A stretch of 64,000 nt of DNA, taken from assembly GCF_963677195.1 (NCBI RefSeq), contig NZ_OY781918.1, forward strand, positions 1,476,923 through 1,540,922. The letters run 5' to 3'. Below are positions 25,311 to 34,763 of this stretch, in pieces. Each line of letters opens with the position of its first letter. Position 1 is the stretch's first letter. The position numbers and the translations under genes were made by a program. The notes under the pieces are model-generated. The model was not told where the DNA came from and did not search any database. It saw nothing but the letters and a program-made list of their open reading frames with translations. The DNA is from an uncultured Marinifilum sp. (GTDB taxonomy: Bacteria; Bacteroidota; Bacteroidia; Bacteroidales; Marinifilaceae).

Positions 25311-25348
25311 ACGAAAAAACCGATTACTAATTATTCAGTAATCGGTTT
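25311..25348 (-). terminator. Intrinsic terminator of the TlpA-type thioredoxin gene
   Basis: A perfect 12-bp stem (AAACCGATTACT at 25317-25328 with AGTAATCGGTTT at 25337-25348), loop of 8 nt, followed on the minus strand by TTTTTT. It lies 22 nt past the stop. Confidence 0.85.
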
Positions 25349-25369
25349 ATATATTCTAAGTATTAGAAT

Positions 25370-25912
25370 TTATTTTTTTAGATAATATTGAAGTACTAAT
25401 TCCAGTTTTTCTCCTCTAAGATTTTTTGCCAGAATAATTCCATTTCCATCAATAAGAAAATTTGCAGGAATAGAATTTATACCAAATTTATTAGAAGTAG
25501 GAGAGTGCCAGCCTTTTAACTCACTAACATGGTATTCCCAATTTAGTTTATCCTTTGAAATTGCTGCTTTCCAATTGGCTAGTTTTTTATCTAGAGAAAA
25601 ACTATAAATAGTGAATCCGTTTCCATTTTTAAATTTTCTATTTTTAAACTGCTTATAGGCTGATACAATTCTTGGATTTTCAGCTCTACAAGGAGGACAC
25701 CAGGAAGCCCAAAAATCGACCAAAACAACTTTACCCTCTAAAGAGCTAAGTTTTATTTCTTTGCCATTTATCGATTTAGCTATAATTTCCGGCAATTTAT
25801 CTCCAACATTAAAACCTTCTTTTGCTGATTCGCTTTTTAATAGAGCTGCATTAGATGTAATGGCTGAAAAAGAGAATGCGAATAATATTAGTAAGACTTT
25901 CAATTTCGTCAT
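25370..25912 (-). CDS. TlpA/ResA-family thiol-disulfide oxidoreductase
   Basis: A signal peptide (1-22) leads a 180-residue periplasmic thioredoxin. The active site FWASWCPPCRAE has Cys72 and Cys75, and the cis-Pro segment is NSIPANFLIDGNGI. GDKLPEIIAKSINGKEIKL is the typical AhpC/TSA-like N-terminus. This intact enzyme contrasts with the two thioredoxin-fold proteins at 8273-9688 and 14534-15661. It probably keeps cytochrome or envelope cysteines reduced. It has its own terminator and stands apart from the grpE and murA genes. Confidence 0.93.
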   Translation of the reverse strand: MTKLKVLLILFAFSFSAITSNAALLKSESAKEGFNVGDKLPEIIAKSINGKEIKLSSLEGKVVLVDFWASWCPPCRAENPRIVSAYKQFKNRKFKNGNGFTIYSFSLDKKLANWKAAISKDKLNWEYHVSELKGWHSPTSNKFGINSIPANFLIDGNGIILAKNLRGEKLELVLQYYLKK

Positions 25913-25996
25913 AACACTATTAATTTTTAATTATTACTTTCTAATTTTATAATTTAAAAGTAAAAAGATCTACTAGTTTAAGGTGTTAATGAATAG

Positions 25997-27307
25997 TTAA
26001 TTAACAATTCTTTTGATATTTGCACCAATCGCATTTAGTCTTAAGTCTATGTTTTCATATCCGCGATCTATTTGATCGATATTGTGAATTGTACTTTTTC
26101 CATCGGCTGATAAAGCAGCTATTAACAGAGCAACACCTGCTCGAATATCTGGCGAAACCATGGTTGTAGGTCTTAACTGTTGTTCTTGGTTTAAGCCAAT
26201 AACAGTTGCACGGTGAGGATCGCAAAGAATAATTTGGGCGCCCATATCTATAAGTTTATCTGTAAAGAATAAACGACTTTCGAACATTTTCTGATGAATT
26301 AATACGCTTCCTTTTGCTTGGGTTGCCACAACTAAAAAAACACTTAGTAAATCGGGTGTTAATCCGGGCCAAGGTGCATCGGCAATGGTTAATATCGATC
26401 CATCGATAAAAGTTTCTATTTCGAAACTTTCCTGTTTTGGAATATAAATATCATCGCCTCTTAATTCCATTTTTATACCTAATCTGCGAAAAGCATCGGG
26501 AATCATTCCTAATTCTTTATAAGCAACATCTTTAATGGTGATTTCTGATTTTGTTAGTGCGGCCATACCTATAAAACTTCCAATTTCTATCATGTCTGGA
26601 AGTATTCGATGTTTACAGCCGTATAGTTTCGAAACACCTTCAATTTTAATTAGATTAGAACCTACTCCAGAAATTTTTGCTCCCATGGAGATTAACATTT
26701 TACACAGTTGCTGAATATATGGTTCGCATGCAGCATTGTATATTGTTGTAACACCTTTAGCTAAAACTGCTGCCATTATAATATTTGCTGTTCCTGTTAC
26801 CGATGCTTCATCAAGTAACATGTAGGTTCCTGTTAATTTTTCAGCTTCAACTCGGTAGAAGTTTTCTCCCGGGTTAAAGTTGAATTTGGCTCCTAGCTTT
26901 TGGAAACCAATAAAGTGTGTGTCTAGTCTTCGGCGGCCAATTTTATCGCCACCCGGACGAGGAATATATCCTTTCCCAAACCGAGCTAATAGAGGGCCAA
27001 TAATCATAATTGAACCTCGTAAGGATGATCCTTTTTTTGCGAACTCCGGAGAATTTAAATATTCAAGATTTATATTTTCTGCTTTAAATGAGTATGTGTT
27101 TTTTGTTTCTTGCGATACACTTACTCCCAGATCCGAAAGCAATTCGATAAGTTTGTTAACATCGAGTATATTCGGAATATTATGAATTGTAACCTTTTCG
27201 TTTGTTAATAGGGTAGCGCAAAGAATTTGAAGGGCTTCATTCTTTGCTCCTTGCGGAGTTAATTCTCCTTTTAGAGATTTTCCTCCTGTTATTTCAAATG
27301 TGCTCAT
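25997..27307 (-). CDS. murA: UDP-N-acetylglucosamine 1-carboxyvinyltransferase (Asp-type, fosfomycin-insensitive form expected)
   Basis: MurA adds enolpyruvate from PEP to UDP-GlcNAc, the first committed step of peptidoglycan synthesis. All family segments are present (GAKNEALQILCATLL, GSSLRGSIMIIGPLLARFG, EIGSFIGMAALT). In the catalytic loop the Cys115 of E. coli MurA, the fosfomycin target, is replaced by Asp121 in RPGGDKIGRRRLDTH. Asp at this site is established as active and fosfomycin-resistant in other bacteria. Length 436 is normal. It follows the DUF4290 gene by 117 nt, an association common in Bacteroidota (from memory). Confidence 0.97.
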   Translation of the reverse strand: MSTFEITGGKSLKGELTPQGAKNEALQILCATLLTNEKVTIHNIPNILDVNKLIELLSDLGVSVSQETKNTYSFKAENINLEYLNSPEFAKKGSSLRGSIMIIGPLLARFGKGYIPRPGGDKIGRRRLDTHFIGFQKLGAKFNFNPGENFYRVEAEKLTGTYMLLDEASVTGTANIIMAAVLAKGVTTIYNAACEPYIQQLCKMLISMGAKISGVGSNLIKIEGVSKLYGCKHRILPDMIEIGSFIGMAALTKSEITIKDVAYKELGMIPDAFRRLGIKMELRGDDIYIPKQESFEIETFIDGSILTIADAPWPGLTPDLLSVFLVVATQAKGSVLIHQKMFESRLFFTDKLIDMGAQIILCDPHRATVIGLNQEQQLRPTTMVSPDIRAGVALLIAALSADGKSTIHNIDQIDRGYENIDLRLNAIGANIKRIVN

Positions 27308-27389
27308 TTGTTTATTGATTTGGTGTGAACGATAAGTTAAAGATAATTATAAAAATCATTCAGAATTGTGCAAACTATAAGGTATTATA

Positions 27390-27417
27390 AATAAAAAAGC
27401 CGGAAAAAATCCGGCTT
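27390..27417 (-). terminator. Intrinsic terminator of the DUF4290 gene
   Basis: AAGCCGGA (27397-27404) pairs with TCCGGCTT (27410-27417), loop AAAAA, followed on the minus strand by TTTTTTATT. It lies 8 nt past the stop and separates this gene from murA. Confidence 0.85.
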
Positions 27418-27424
27418 ACTATGT

Positions 27425-28051
27425 TTATCTCTTTTTTTGAAATTTTCTGTTGTCGTTTCGATGATCCCTCGGATTTTTCCTTTTCATATTTTTTTTAGAA
27501 AAGTCTTTGTCTCTGCTTTCTCTAAGTTTCATTTCTTCAGGAATTTGAAGTTTTCCTCCGGAAAGGTGAATGATATCCTGAAAAATTTTATCGTCAGGAA
27601 CACTATCTTTATTCCAGTTGATAAATGATTTTTTCATGTGATTAGCAATCATTTGAATTAAAGCTTCCTTTTCTTTGGGATCTTCTAATTCAATTGCTTT
27701 TTCTATTAAAGCTTCTATTGTTTTACCGTAATGCTTATACTTAATGCGCTGATTACTGTAAGGTATTTTCTCTGGTCTTTCGGCCAGTTTTTCTTTAGTT
27801 GGGGCTTCATAAGGAGAGTCGATATCCATGCTAAAATTAGACATGATTGCTAAATGATCCCATAGTTTATGTCTAAAATCACTAACATCTCTTAGGTGAG
27901 GATACATATTACCCATTACAGCAATTATACTTTTTGCTACACGGTTTCTCTCATCTTTGTCTTCAACAGTCATTGCAAAGTCAACCATTTTCTGGACGTT
28001 TCGTCCATATTCAGGAAGAACAAGATGTTTCCTGTTTGAATTATAATCCAT
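27425..28051 (-). CDS. DUF4290 domain protein
   Basis: A 208-residue cytoplasmic protein of the Bacteroidota-specific DUF4290 family, recognised by MDYNSNRKHLVLPEYGRN at the start and VMGNMYPHLRDVSDFRHKLWD near 45-66. It is mostly helical; the last 35 residues are a Lys/Arg/Asn-rich disordered tail (KKNMKRKNPRDHRNDNRKF), suggesting nucleic-acid contact. No function is known. Its own terminator follows, then murA. Confidence 0.85.
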   Translation of the reverse strand: MDYNSNRKHLVLPEYGRNVQKMVDFAMTVEDKDERNRVAKSIIAVMGNMYPHLRDVSDFRHKLWDHLAIMSNFSMDIDSPYEAPTKEKLAERPEKIPYSNQRIKYKHYGKTIEALIEKAIELEDPKEKEALIQMIANHMKKSFINWNKDSVPDDKIFQDIIHLSGGKLQIPEEMKLRESRDKDFSKKNMKRKNPRDHRNDNRKFQKKR

Positions 28052-28179
28052 TTAATCTGTTGTATTAATTCTTGGTAATATAATTTTATTCCAACTGGAA
28101 CTTTAAACCCTGATATGGCAAAAGAACACATTTATAAAAAAATTGAAGTCAGTTTTTCAATTATTTGGTGAGACTAAGA

Positions 28180-28248
28180 GCTTGTCGGTTAAATTACTAT
28201 TGAAGAATAATGAAATTTTTATGTACCAAATACGGTAATCGACAAGCC
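28180..28248. repeat. Long-range inverted repeat in a 263-nt gene-free stretch
   Basis: GCTTGTCG at 28180-28187 faces CGACAAGC at 28240-28247; the flanking AATTAC and GTAAT extend the match imperfectly. The 52-nt interior is AT-rich with no ORF. It may be a fold in the helicase/DUF4290 spacer or a decayed element; no function is claimed. The rest of 28052-28314 shows no gene. Confidence 0.35.
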
Positions 28249-28314
28249 CAGAAAGTCTTGGAACTCATTGCAAATGTATATTTTTTCTTGTACCCATACA
28301 AATTATGGTGAAAA

Positions 28315-30627
28315 TTATCCTATAATTTTAAGTTTTGCAAACTTTAGGAGGAGTTGTTTTTGTCCTACAGTTTTGAAAAATACACTTGCTTTAATGTTAG
28401 GTTTACTGCCTTCTACTTGTAATACTTTTCCTTTTCCGAATCTCTGATGCTCAACAACCATTCCAGCCTGAATTAATTCAGGATTTGAGGGTGTAAAGTT
28501 AGGATCATTATCTTCATTTGTATTAGTACGAGCTAATGGCTTTGTAAGTTTTGGTTTCGAAGAAATATTTCTTTTTTGCTGAAATTTTCTGGATTGGCTG
28601 GGTATTTCATACTCAGTATGGCTTTGGTTGTGATTTGATGTGTTTTCTGCGAATTCAGGAGCTTCATCATAGCCAAATTCTAAATATTTTTCATCAATTT
28701 CACGAATAAATCGGCTTGGACGAGGATAACTCATATTTCCCCATTTGTATCTCGATCGTGCGAAAGATAAAGTTGCTCTTTTTTCTGCTCGCGTTAGGGC
28801 AACATAAAACAATCTTCTCTCTTCTTCTAATTCCTGAGATGTGCCGCTTGCCATTTGCGATGGGAATAATTCTTCTTCTAGTCCAACAATAAAAAGATAT
28901 GGAAATTCTAATCCTTTTGCTGAGTGAATTGTCATTAAAGTTATCTTGTCGCGATCTTCATCTTTTTCGTTGTCCTGATCTGTTAGCAGAGCTACATCCT
29001 CAAGAAAATTTGGTAAATGCAAATCTTTACCTTCTTCCAGAGCATTTTGTGTAAATTCCTGAATACCATTTAATAATTCCTGAATATTTTCATGTCGGGA
29101 AACTCCTTCGGGCGATCTGTCGTTATAAAGTTCTTTTATAATTCCGGTTGATTTGGCAATGTCACTAGCCATATCGAAAGCACTTTCTGTTTCTAATTTG
29201 CTTTGAAAACCATCTATTAAATTGGCAAATTTTGTAAGCTTAGAAATTGTTCCGGCATTTAAACCATAAGGTCGTTGGTGTAATCCACATATAATATTCC
29301 ACATGCTGCAGGCATTTTGAGCTGCAGCATTTTGTAATTTACTTATTGTTGTTGAACCAATTCCCCGTTTTGGATAATTAATTATTCGTTTTATTGCTTC
29401 TTCATCGTTAGGGTTTACAGTCATTCTGCAGTAAGCTAATAAATCTTTAATCTCCTTTCGTTGATAAAAGGATAAGCCTCCATATATTTTATATGGTAAA
29501 TTAAGCTTTCGTAGCGATTCTTCAAAAATTCTTGATTGTGCATTTGTTCTGTATAGAATTGCAAAATCCTGATACGAGCAATGCTCACGCATTCGGGTTT
29601 CGAATATGTCGTTCGAGATTAAATATCCTTCTTCGTTGTCGGTTAAGGCTTTAATAACCTTTATCTTATCGCCCATATCGTTCTCAGAAAAGGAAACTTT
29701 TTTTATTTGCCCCTTATTTTTATGAATGATACTGTTGGCTGCATTTACAATTGTTTGTGTAGATCTGTAGTTCTGTTCAAGTTTGTATAGCTTGTAATCA
29801 GGATAATCGTTTCTGAAATTTAGTATGTTTTCAATTTTTGCACCGCGAAATGAATAAATACTTTGAGCATCGTCGCCCACTACACAAACATTTTTATGGT
29901 TTTCGGCCAGTTTTTTTACAATTAAATATTGCGAATAATTTGTATCCTGATACTCATCAACTAGTACATATTTAAATTTATCTTGATATTTAGCTAAAAT
30001 TTCAGGCTTGCTTTTAAACAGTATATTTGTTTGAAGTAATAAATCATCAAAATCCATAGCATTTGCTTGTCGGCATCGATGACTGTACCTCTTATATATT
30101 TCATGAATTAAAGGGCGTCGCGATTGCATATCGGCTTTTTGTGCTTTTGCATTTTGAGCATAAGCACTTGCTGTAACCAAATTGTTTTTTGCCGATGAAA
30201 TGCGGTTTTGAACCTCGTTTGCTTTGTAAACTTTATCGTCAAGCTGCATTTCTTTTATAATAGCGCGAAATAAATTTCGAGAATCCTGAGTATCGTATAT
30301 TGTAAAATTAGAATCGAAGCCCAGATGTTCGGCTTCGTATCTTAAAATTTTAGAAAAAATAGAGTGAAATGTGCCCATCCAAAGACTTTGAGCTTGCTGA
30401 TATCCTACTATGCTGCTAATTCTATCTTTCATTTCTTTTGCAGCCTTATTTGTAAAAGTAAGGGCAAGTATAGAGTATGGTTTTATACCCTTGTTTAATA
30501 AGTGAGCAATTCTGTAAGTAAGAACCCTTGTTTTTCCCGAGCCAGCACCTGCAATTACAAGTGATGCTCCCGTAATATTTTCTACGGCTTCTCTTTGAAC
30601 TGGGTTTAACTCATCTAAATATTCCAT
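28315..30627 (-). CDS. ATP-dependent DNA helicase, UvrD/PcrA family
   Basis: A 770-residue superfamily 1A helicase acting 3' to 5' in repair. Motif Q (LNPVQREAV), Walker A GAGSGKT at 27-33, LTFTNKAAKEM, Walker B VDEYQDTNYSQ, motif III GDDAQSIYSFRGA, QNYRSTQ, and motif V/VI TIHSAKGLEFPYLFIVG and VALTRAEKR are all present. The C-terminal 120 residues are a disordered Gln/Asn/Ser linker followed by a conserved 45-residue PcrA-type module (GMVVEHQRFGKGKVLQVEGS). PcrA/UvrD is preferred over Rep because of this C-terminal module. Confidence 0.95.
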   Translation of the reverse strand: MEYLDELNPVQREAVENITGASLVIAGAGSGKTRVLTYRIAHLLNKGIKPYSILALTFTNKAAKEMKDRISSIVGYQQAQSLWMGTFHSIFSKILRYEAEHLGFDSNFTIYDTQDSRNLFRAIIKEMQLDDKVYKANEVQNRISSAKNNLVTASAYAQNAKAQKADMQSRRPLIHEIYKRYSHRCRQANAMDFDDLLLQTNILFKSKPEILAKYQDKFKYVLVDEYQDTNYSQYLIVKKLAENHKNVCVVGDDAQSIYSFRGAKIENILNFRNDYPDYKLYKLEQNYRSTQTIVNAANSIIHKNKGQIKKVSFSENDMGDKIKVIKALTDNEEGYLISNDIFETRMREHCSYQDFAILYRTNAQSRIFEESLRKLNLPYKIYGGLSFYQRKEIKDLLAYCRMTVNPNDEEAIKRIINYPKRGIGSTTISKLQNAAAQNACSMWNIICGLHQRPYGLNAGTISKLTKFANLIDGFQSKLETESAFDMASDIAKSTGIIKELYNDRSPEGVSRHENIQELLNGIQEFTQNALEEGKDLHLPNFLEDVALLTDQDNEKDEDRDKITLMTIHSAKGLEFPYLFIVGLEEELFPSQMASGTSQELEEERRLFYVALTRAEKRATLSFARSRYKWGNMSYPRPSRFIREIDEKYLEFGYDEAPEFAENTSNHNQSHTEYEIPSQSRKFQQKRNISSKPKLTKPLARTNTNEDNDPNFTPSNPELIQAGMVVEHQRFGKGKVLQVEGSKPNIKASVFFKTVGQKQLLLKFAKLKIIG

Positions 30628-30797
30628 TCTCTTAAATTGATTTATCGGTAATTTTCGAAGCTCAAAAATAACACTTGTAGCTTAAATCTGCCTTATTTTT
30701 TTTAATTAAGCTGTAATATAATTCATTATTATGGAAAAAACAGCTTAAATTTTTTTAATATTGTAAATTAAGATGTATCAAAAATCAGTCGTAAATA

Positions 30798-32123
30798 ATG
30801 ATGAAATTCAAGTTTGATTTACTGCAAATTGTAAAAATATTCCGACCTATTCTCTTTTTGTTGGCATTGTTAATTTCTAATCAGGTGTTTTCACAGATTA
30901 CATCTTCCAATGCCAATTATTCTACACTATCTGAATATACCAGTTCGCCACAAGATTCTATATATGTGTTCTGCGATAAAATTGGTGCGGGTACTGGAGA
31001 ACTTAAGGCCAATTCGCCTAATGGCCTATCTGGCTGGACTTTTGAATGGACAAAATGGGATGAAACAGCAACAGATTTTACAATTGCTATATCTACAGAA
31101 AATGGATTGTCTTCTATAATTACAAACCTTTCTAACGGACTCTATAAAGTTGTAATGTCGAAGAGTGGAGAGACAAATGTTGAAGATCAGGCTTGGGTTC
31201 TTAATAATTCAAATTCGAATCCTATTTTAAGTCTCGACTTGTTAGATTGTGTAGGGGTACATTTTAAATCATCATTTGCAAAGAATAATTTGCAATATTT
31301 TGATATTCCATCCACAACTTTGTTAAGTGTTCCTGTTGATGATCGTATTGTTTTTAGTCTATATAGAAATGGAGAGGTAGTACAGTCTACTCCTCTAAAT
31401 AATTACGATGGTTCTGATAAGAGTTTTATTGATACGGAGGCTTATGAGGGAGACGAAACATATTTAATGTCGTTTTTAGATCAATATGCTTGTGAGTTTA
31501 CTTCTGATGTTGTAAGTACGCCTACCTATGTTGTAAAAGCCGATTTCACGGTTAATCCAGAAACGGGGGAGGCACCTCTTGATGTAGAATTTTCAAATGT
31601 TTCAATAAATGCTACTGAGTATGAATGGTTTTTATATCAAGATTATGATAGAATTAATGAGGAAGCTTTAAATACAGAAGATAGTCTGTTATTGGATGCT
31701 ATTCTAATTGATGAAAATATCGATCCATATACGTATTTGCACCCAGGTAACTATTTTGTGAAGTTAATAGTTAAATCTGATAAAGGCCCTGATGTTTGTG
31801 TTGATGAGATGATTTTAACTACACCAATTGTTGTAGATACTTCTTTGGTTCAGGTTCCGAATGTATTTACGCCTAATGGAGATGGCAAAAATGATGTTTG
31901 GAGGGCAAAGTCGCAATCTTTAAAGAGTTTTCATGCTATTGTTTTTAATCGATGGGGCAGAGTTGTTTATGAATGGAAAAATCCTGATGAAGGATGGAAT
32001 GGAAAAGTAAATGGAAAATGGGCTACTCCGGGTACTTATTTTTATGTTATTACTGCTGTTGGTAGGGAAGAACAAACAAAAAAGTACACCAAGAAAGGTT
32101 CGTTTATGCTCATAAGGAAATAA
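30798..32123 (+). CDS. Surface protein with gliding-motility-associated (CHU_C) type IX sorting domain
   Basis: Signal peptide to about residue 33 (a long basic N-region, then FLLALLISNQVFSQ). The body (about 35-340) is beta-rich with one PKD-like module (ADFTVNPETGEAPLDVEFSN ... YLHPGNYFVKLIV). The C-terminal 95 residues are a CHU_C domain, VPNVFTPNGDGKNDVW to the final Arg-Lys, the type-B signal that directs cargo through the T9SS. It stands alone between the helicase gene and EF-G2 and ends in a shared terminator. Function beyond surface location is unknown; neighbouring machinery genes are absent here. Confidence 0.9.
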   Translation: MMKFKFDLLQIVKIFRPILFLLALLISNQVFSQITSSNANYSTLSEYTSSPQDSIYVFCDKIGAGTGELKANSPNGLSGWTFEWTKWDETATDFTIAISTENGLSSIITNLSNGLYKVVMSKSGETNVEDQAWVLNNSNSNPILSLDLLDCVGVHFKSSFAKNNLQYFDIPSTTLLSVPVDDRIVFSLYRNGEVVQSTPLNNYDGSDKSFIDTEAYEGDETYLMSFLDQYACEFTSDVVSTPTYVVKADFTVNPETGEAPLDVEFSNVSINATEYEWFLYQDYDRINEEALNTEDSLLLDAILIDENIDPYTYLHPGNYFVKLIVKSDKGPDVCVDEMILTTPIVVDTSLVQVPNVFTPNGDGKNDVWRAKSQSLKSFHAIVFNRWGRVVYEWKNPDEGWNGKVNGKWATPGTYFYVITAVGREEQTKKYTKKGSFMLIRK

Positions 32124-32147
32124 AAGTTTCTTCAAATTTTTTTGTAA

Positions 32148-32190
32148 ATAAAAACCGCCTCCAGATAAATGAGACGGTTTTTATTTTTAT
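32148..32190. terminator. Bidirectional terminator between the T9SS cargo gene and EF-G2
   Basis: ATAAAAACCGCCTC (32148-32161) pairs with GAGACGGTTTTTAT (32171-32184), one mismatch, loop of 9 nt. A/T-tracts flank both sides, fitting the two convergent genes whose stops are 76 nt apart. Confidence 0.85.
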
Positions 32191-32198
32191 TGTAGTTA

Positions 32199-34355
32199 CT
32201 ATACTTCTGCAGTTTCTTCTTCGTAAGCAGCAAGCAATTCTTGCTGAACATCGGCAGGAACTTTTTCATATTCTGCAAACTTCATTGTAAATTGCGCTCT
32301 ACCTCCAGTTAAAGAACTAAGGGATGTGGAGTATTTATTCATTTCTTTTAATGGTGCTTTGGCAATAATTTTCTGAAATCCTTTTTCGGCTTCCATACCC
32401 ATAATTAAAGCTCTTCGTGTTTGAAGATCACTCATTACATCACCCATTCTATCTTCGGGAACTAATACTTCAATATCATAAATAGGTTCAAGAATCTTAG
32501 GTCCGGCGTTTTTAAAGGCGGTACTAAAGGCGTGTCGGCCAGCTAATTTAAATGATATTTCATTGGAATCTACTGCATGCATTTTTCCATCGTAAACTAC
32601 AACTCTAATATCTCTAGCGTATGAACCAGTTAGTGGTCCTTCATCCATTTTTTCCATTATTCCTTTAAGAATAGCAGGAAGAAATCTTGTGTCAATCGCT
32701 CCACCTACAATGCAGTTACAGAATACCAATTTACCACCCCAGCTAAGCTCATGTTCTTCTTTTCCTCTTAAGTTAACTTTAAGATCTTTGCCATTTATAT
32801 TGTACATTACAGGATCTGGCATTCCTTCTTCAAATGGTTCGATTATCATGTGTACTTCACCAAATTGTCCCGATCCGCCAGATTGTTTTTTGTGGCGGTA
32901 ATCTGCCTGTGCCAACTTGGTAATAGTTTCACGATATGGAATTTTTGGAGTAAGGAATTCTATTTCCATTTTATCATTATGAAGTAATCTCCATTTTAGT
33001 GTGTTTAAATGAAATTCTCCTTGTCCATGAAGAAGAATTTGCTTCAACTCTTTCGAATATTCAATTAAAATAGTTGGATCTTCTTCATGAATTCGATGTA
33101 GTAATTCACCTAATTTTTCTTCATCGCCATCTTCTTTGGCTTTAACTGCAGTTCTGTATTTTGGCTCAGGAAATTCTATTTCTTTATATGTAAAATCACA
33201 ATCTTTACAATTTAAAGTGTGGTTATTTTTAGTGTTTTTTAGTTTTACTGTAGCGCCTATATCACCTGCAACTAGTTCAGAAACTCTCTCTCTGTTTCGT
33301 CCTGCTACTAAGTATAGTTGGGATAATCTTTCTTTGGTGCTGTTGTTAATATTTGTTAAGTCATCTCCTTCTTTTACGCTTCCCGAAATTACCTTAAAAT
33401 AGCTAACCTCTCCAATGTGAGGTTCCATTGATGTTTTAAAAACAAACAATGAGGTGGGTGCTTTGGGATCACATTTAGCTTCGCGACCGCTTATGGTTGG
33501 AATTGCTGGCATTTCAGTAACAAAAGGAACGATATTACCAATAAATTCCATTAGTCTTCGTACTCCCATATCTTTTTTAGCAGCTATACAGAATACAGGG
33601 AATAGATCTCCTGCTATCATTCCCTTTTTTATTCCTTCTCGCATTTCATCTTCTGTCAATGTCCCTTTGTCAAAATATAACTCCATGAGAGCTTCGTCGT
33701 TTTCTGCTGCCGATTCAACTAATTCGTTGTGATAAGTGTCTGCTTTTTCTTTTTCAGAATCTGGAATGTCGAGAATTTCTGGCTTTCCTCCATCGGGTCC
33801 CCATTGGTACATTTTCATTTTAAGTACATCTACAACTGCATTAAAATTTACGCCAACGTTTACGGGATATTGTACAATTGTAACTTTACTTCCAAAATTT
33901 GTTTTTGCAGATTCTATTGATTGTTCAAAATTTGCTTTATCATGATCAAGTTGATTTATCACAAAAATTAAAGGTGTATTTAAAGAAGCTGCTCTTCTTC
34001 CAATTATTTCAGTTCCAACCTCTACACCTTGTTGGGCATTTATAAGCATTAATCCAGTGTCTGTTACATTTAAGGCTGAAATAACGCCGCCCGAAAAATC
34101 ATCTGCTCCAGGGGTATCGATGAAGTTTATTTTTTTTCCAAGCCATTCAGTATATAAAACTGTTGAAAAAACTGAATTTTTATATTCGTGTTCTACAGGA
34201 TTGTAATCAGAAACGGTGTTATTATCTTCAACGTTTCCACGTCTTGTAATAACACCGCCTTCATACAACATACACTCGGCTAGGGTAGTTTTACCCGAGC
34301 CGGCATTGCCAATGAGGGCGATGTTCTTAATTTCATTTGATTGATACACTTTCAT
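32199..34355 (-). CDS. EF-G-like protein EF-G2 (divergent GTPase site)
   Basis: A 718-residue EF-G paralogue with all five EF-G domains. Its G domain differs from the true EF-G at 35784-37898: G1 is GNAGSGKTT ([12 protein letters not shown]), the switch I RGIT is replaced (EHEYKNSVFST), G3 is DTPGADDF with Ala84 where EF-G has the catalytic His, and G4 is NQLDHD not NKMD. A Bacteroides EF-G2 has been reported to support translation without GTP hydrolysis during starvation; this protein fits that type by residues, but activity here is inference. Domains IV/V are conserved (YRHKKQSGGSGQFGEV, PEDRMGDVMSDLQTRR). It diverges from the str operon. Confidence 0.92.
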   Translation of the reverse strand: MKVYQSNEIKNIALIGNAGSGKTTLAECMLYEGGVITRRGNVEDNNTVSDYNPVEHEYKNSVFSTVLYTEWLGKKINFIDTPGADDFSGGVISALNVTDTGLMLINAQQGVEVGTEIIGRRAASLNTPLIFVINQLDHDKANFEQSIESAKTNFGSKVTIVQYPVNVGVNFNAVVDVLKMKMYQWGPDGGKPEILDIPDSEKEKADTYHNELVESAAENDEALMELYFDKGTLTEDEMREGIKKGMIAGDLFPVFCIAAKKDMGVRRLMEFIGNIVPFVTEMPAIPTISGREAKCDPKAPTSLFVFKTSMEPHIGEVSYFKVISGSVKEGDDLTNINNSTKERLSQLYLVAGRNRERVSELVAGDIGATVKLKNTKNNHTLNCKDCDFTYKEIEFPEPKYRTAVKAKEDGDEEKLGELLHRIHEEDPTILIEYSKELKQILLHGQGEFHLNTLKWRLLHNDKMEIEFLTPKIPYRETITKLAQADYRHKKQSGGSGQFGEVHMIIEPFEEGMPDPVMYNINGKDLKVNLRGKEEHELSWGGKLVFCNCIVGGAIDTRFLPAILKGIMEKMDEGPLTGSYARDIRVVVYDGKMHAVDSNEISFKLAGRHAFSTAFKNAGPKILEPIYDIEVLVPEDRMGDVMSDLQTRRALIMGMEAEKGFQKIIAKAPLKEMNKYSTSLSSLTGGRAQFTMKFAEYEKVPADVQQELLAAYEEETAEV

Positions 34356-34612
34356 AATGATAATTTTTTGGGTTTATTACTATTGAAAATAAACTGAGAT
34401 TTGGTTTAATCTAGTTTAGATCGGTTTTAAGGCTTACCAAATTAATTAACTTTTTAATAAGATACAATACACATAAGGGGTAATGAGCTAAAAAAGAAGT
34501 GATAAATCGTAAGAAATAATCTTAAATGTAATTTTATTATTAGATTTTTCCCGCAAGAATAAACGGTTTGAGATTTTTTTTACGAATTGTTATTTTTTTG
34601 GTTGATAATAAC

Positions 34613-34643
34613 TTGTCTTTTCTAAAGGCTTTTCATACCTTTG
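34613..34643 (+). promoter_or_regulatory. Promoter P1 of the ribosomal cluster
   Basis: TTG at 34613-34615 (CTTG) followed after 20 nt by TACCTTTG at 34636-34643, a good Bacteroidota -33/-7 pair. It is about 120 nt upstream of the rpsL ATG. Confidence 0.65.
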
Positions 34644-34688
34644 TGCGCTGATTTCAAGGGTTTTTTGCAAAATGCAATAGTTCTGCTA

Positions 34689-34717
34689 TTGTTTTTAGTA
34701 AATAAATAATACCTTTG
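34689..34717 (+). promoter_or_regulatory. Promoter P2 of the ribosomal cluster
   Basis: ATTG at 34688-34691 followed after 18 nt by TACCTTTG at 34710-34717, the same octamer as in P1. It is 46 nt upstream of rpsL. Tandem promoters are common for ribosomal operons. Confidence 0.6.
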
Positions 34718-34763
34718 CAACCAATTTGTTAAAATATATTTAATTAAAAAAGTAATTGTTAAT

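Larger units (their letters stand above)
34356..34763. other. 408-nt divergent spacer between EF-G2 and rpsL
   Basis: No gene is visible on either strand. The right half contains two tandem promoters for rpsL. The left half is very AT-rich, with no TAnnTTTG seen on the minus strand for EF-G2. The str operon is thus not preceded by rpoBC here. Confidence 0.7.
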
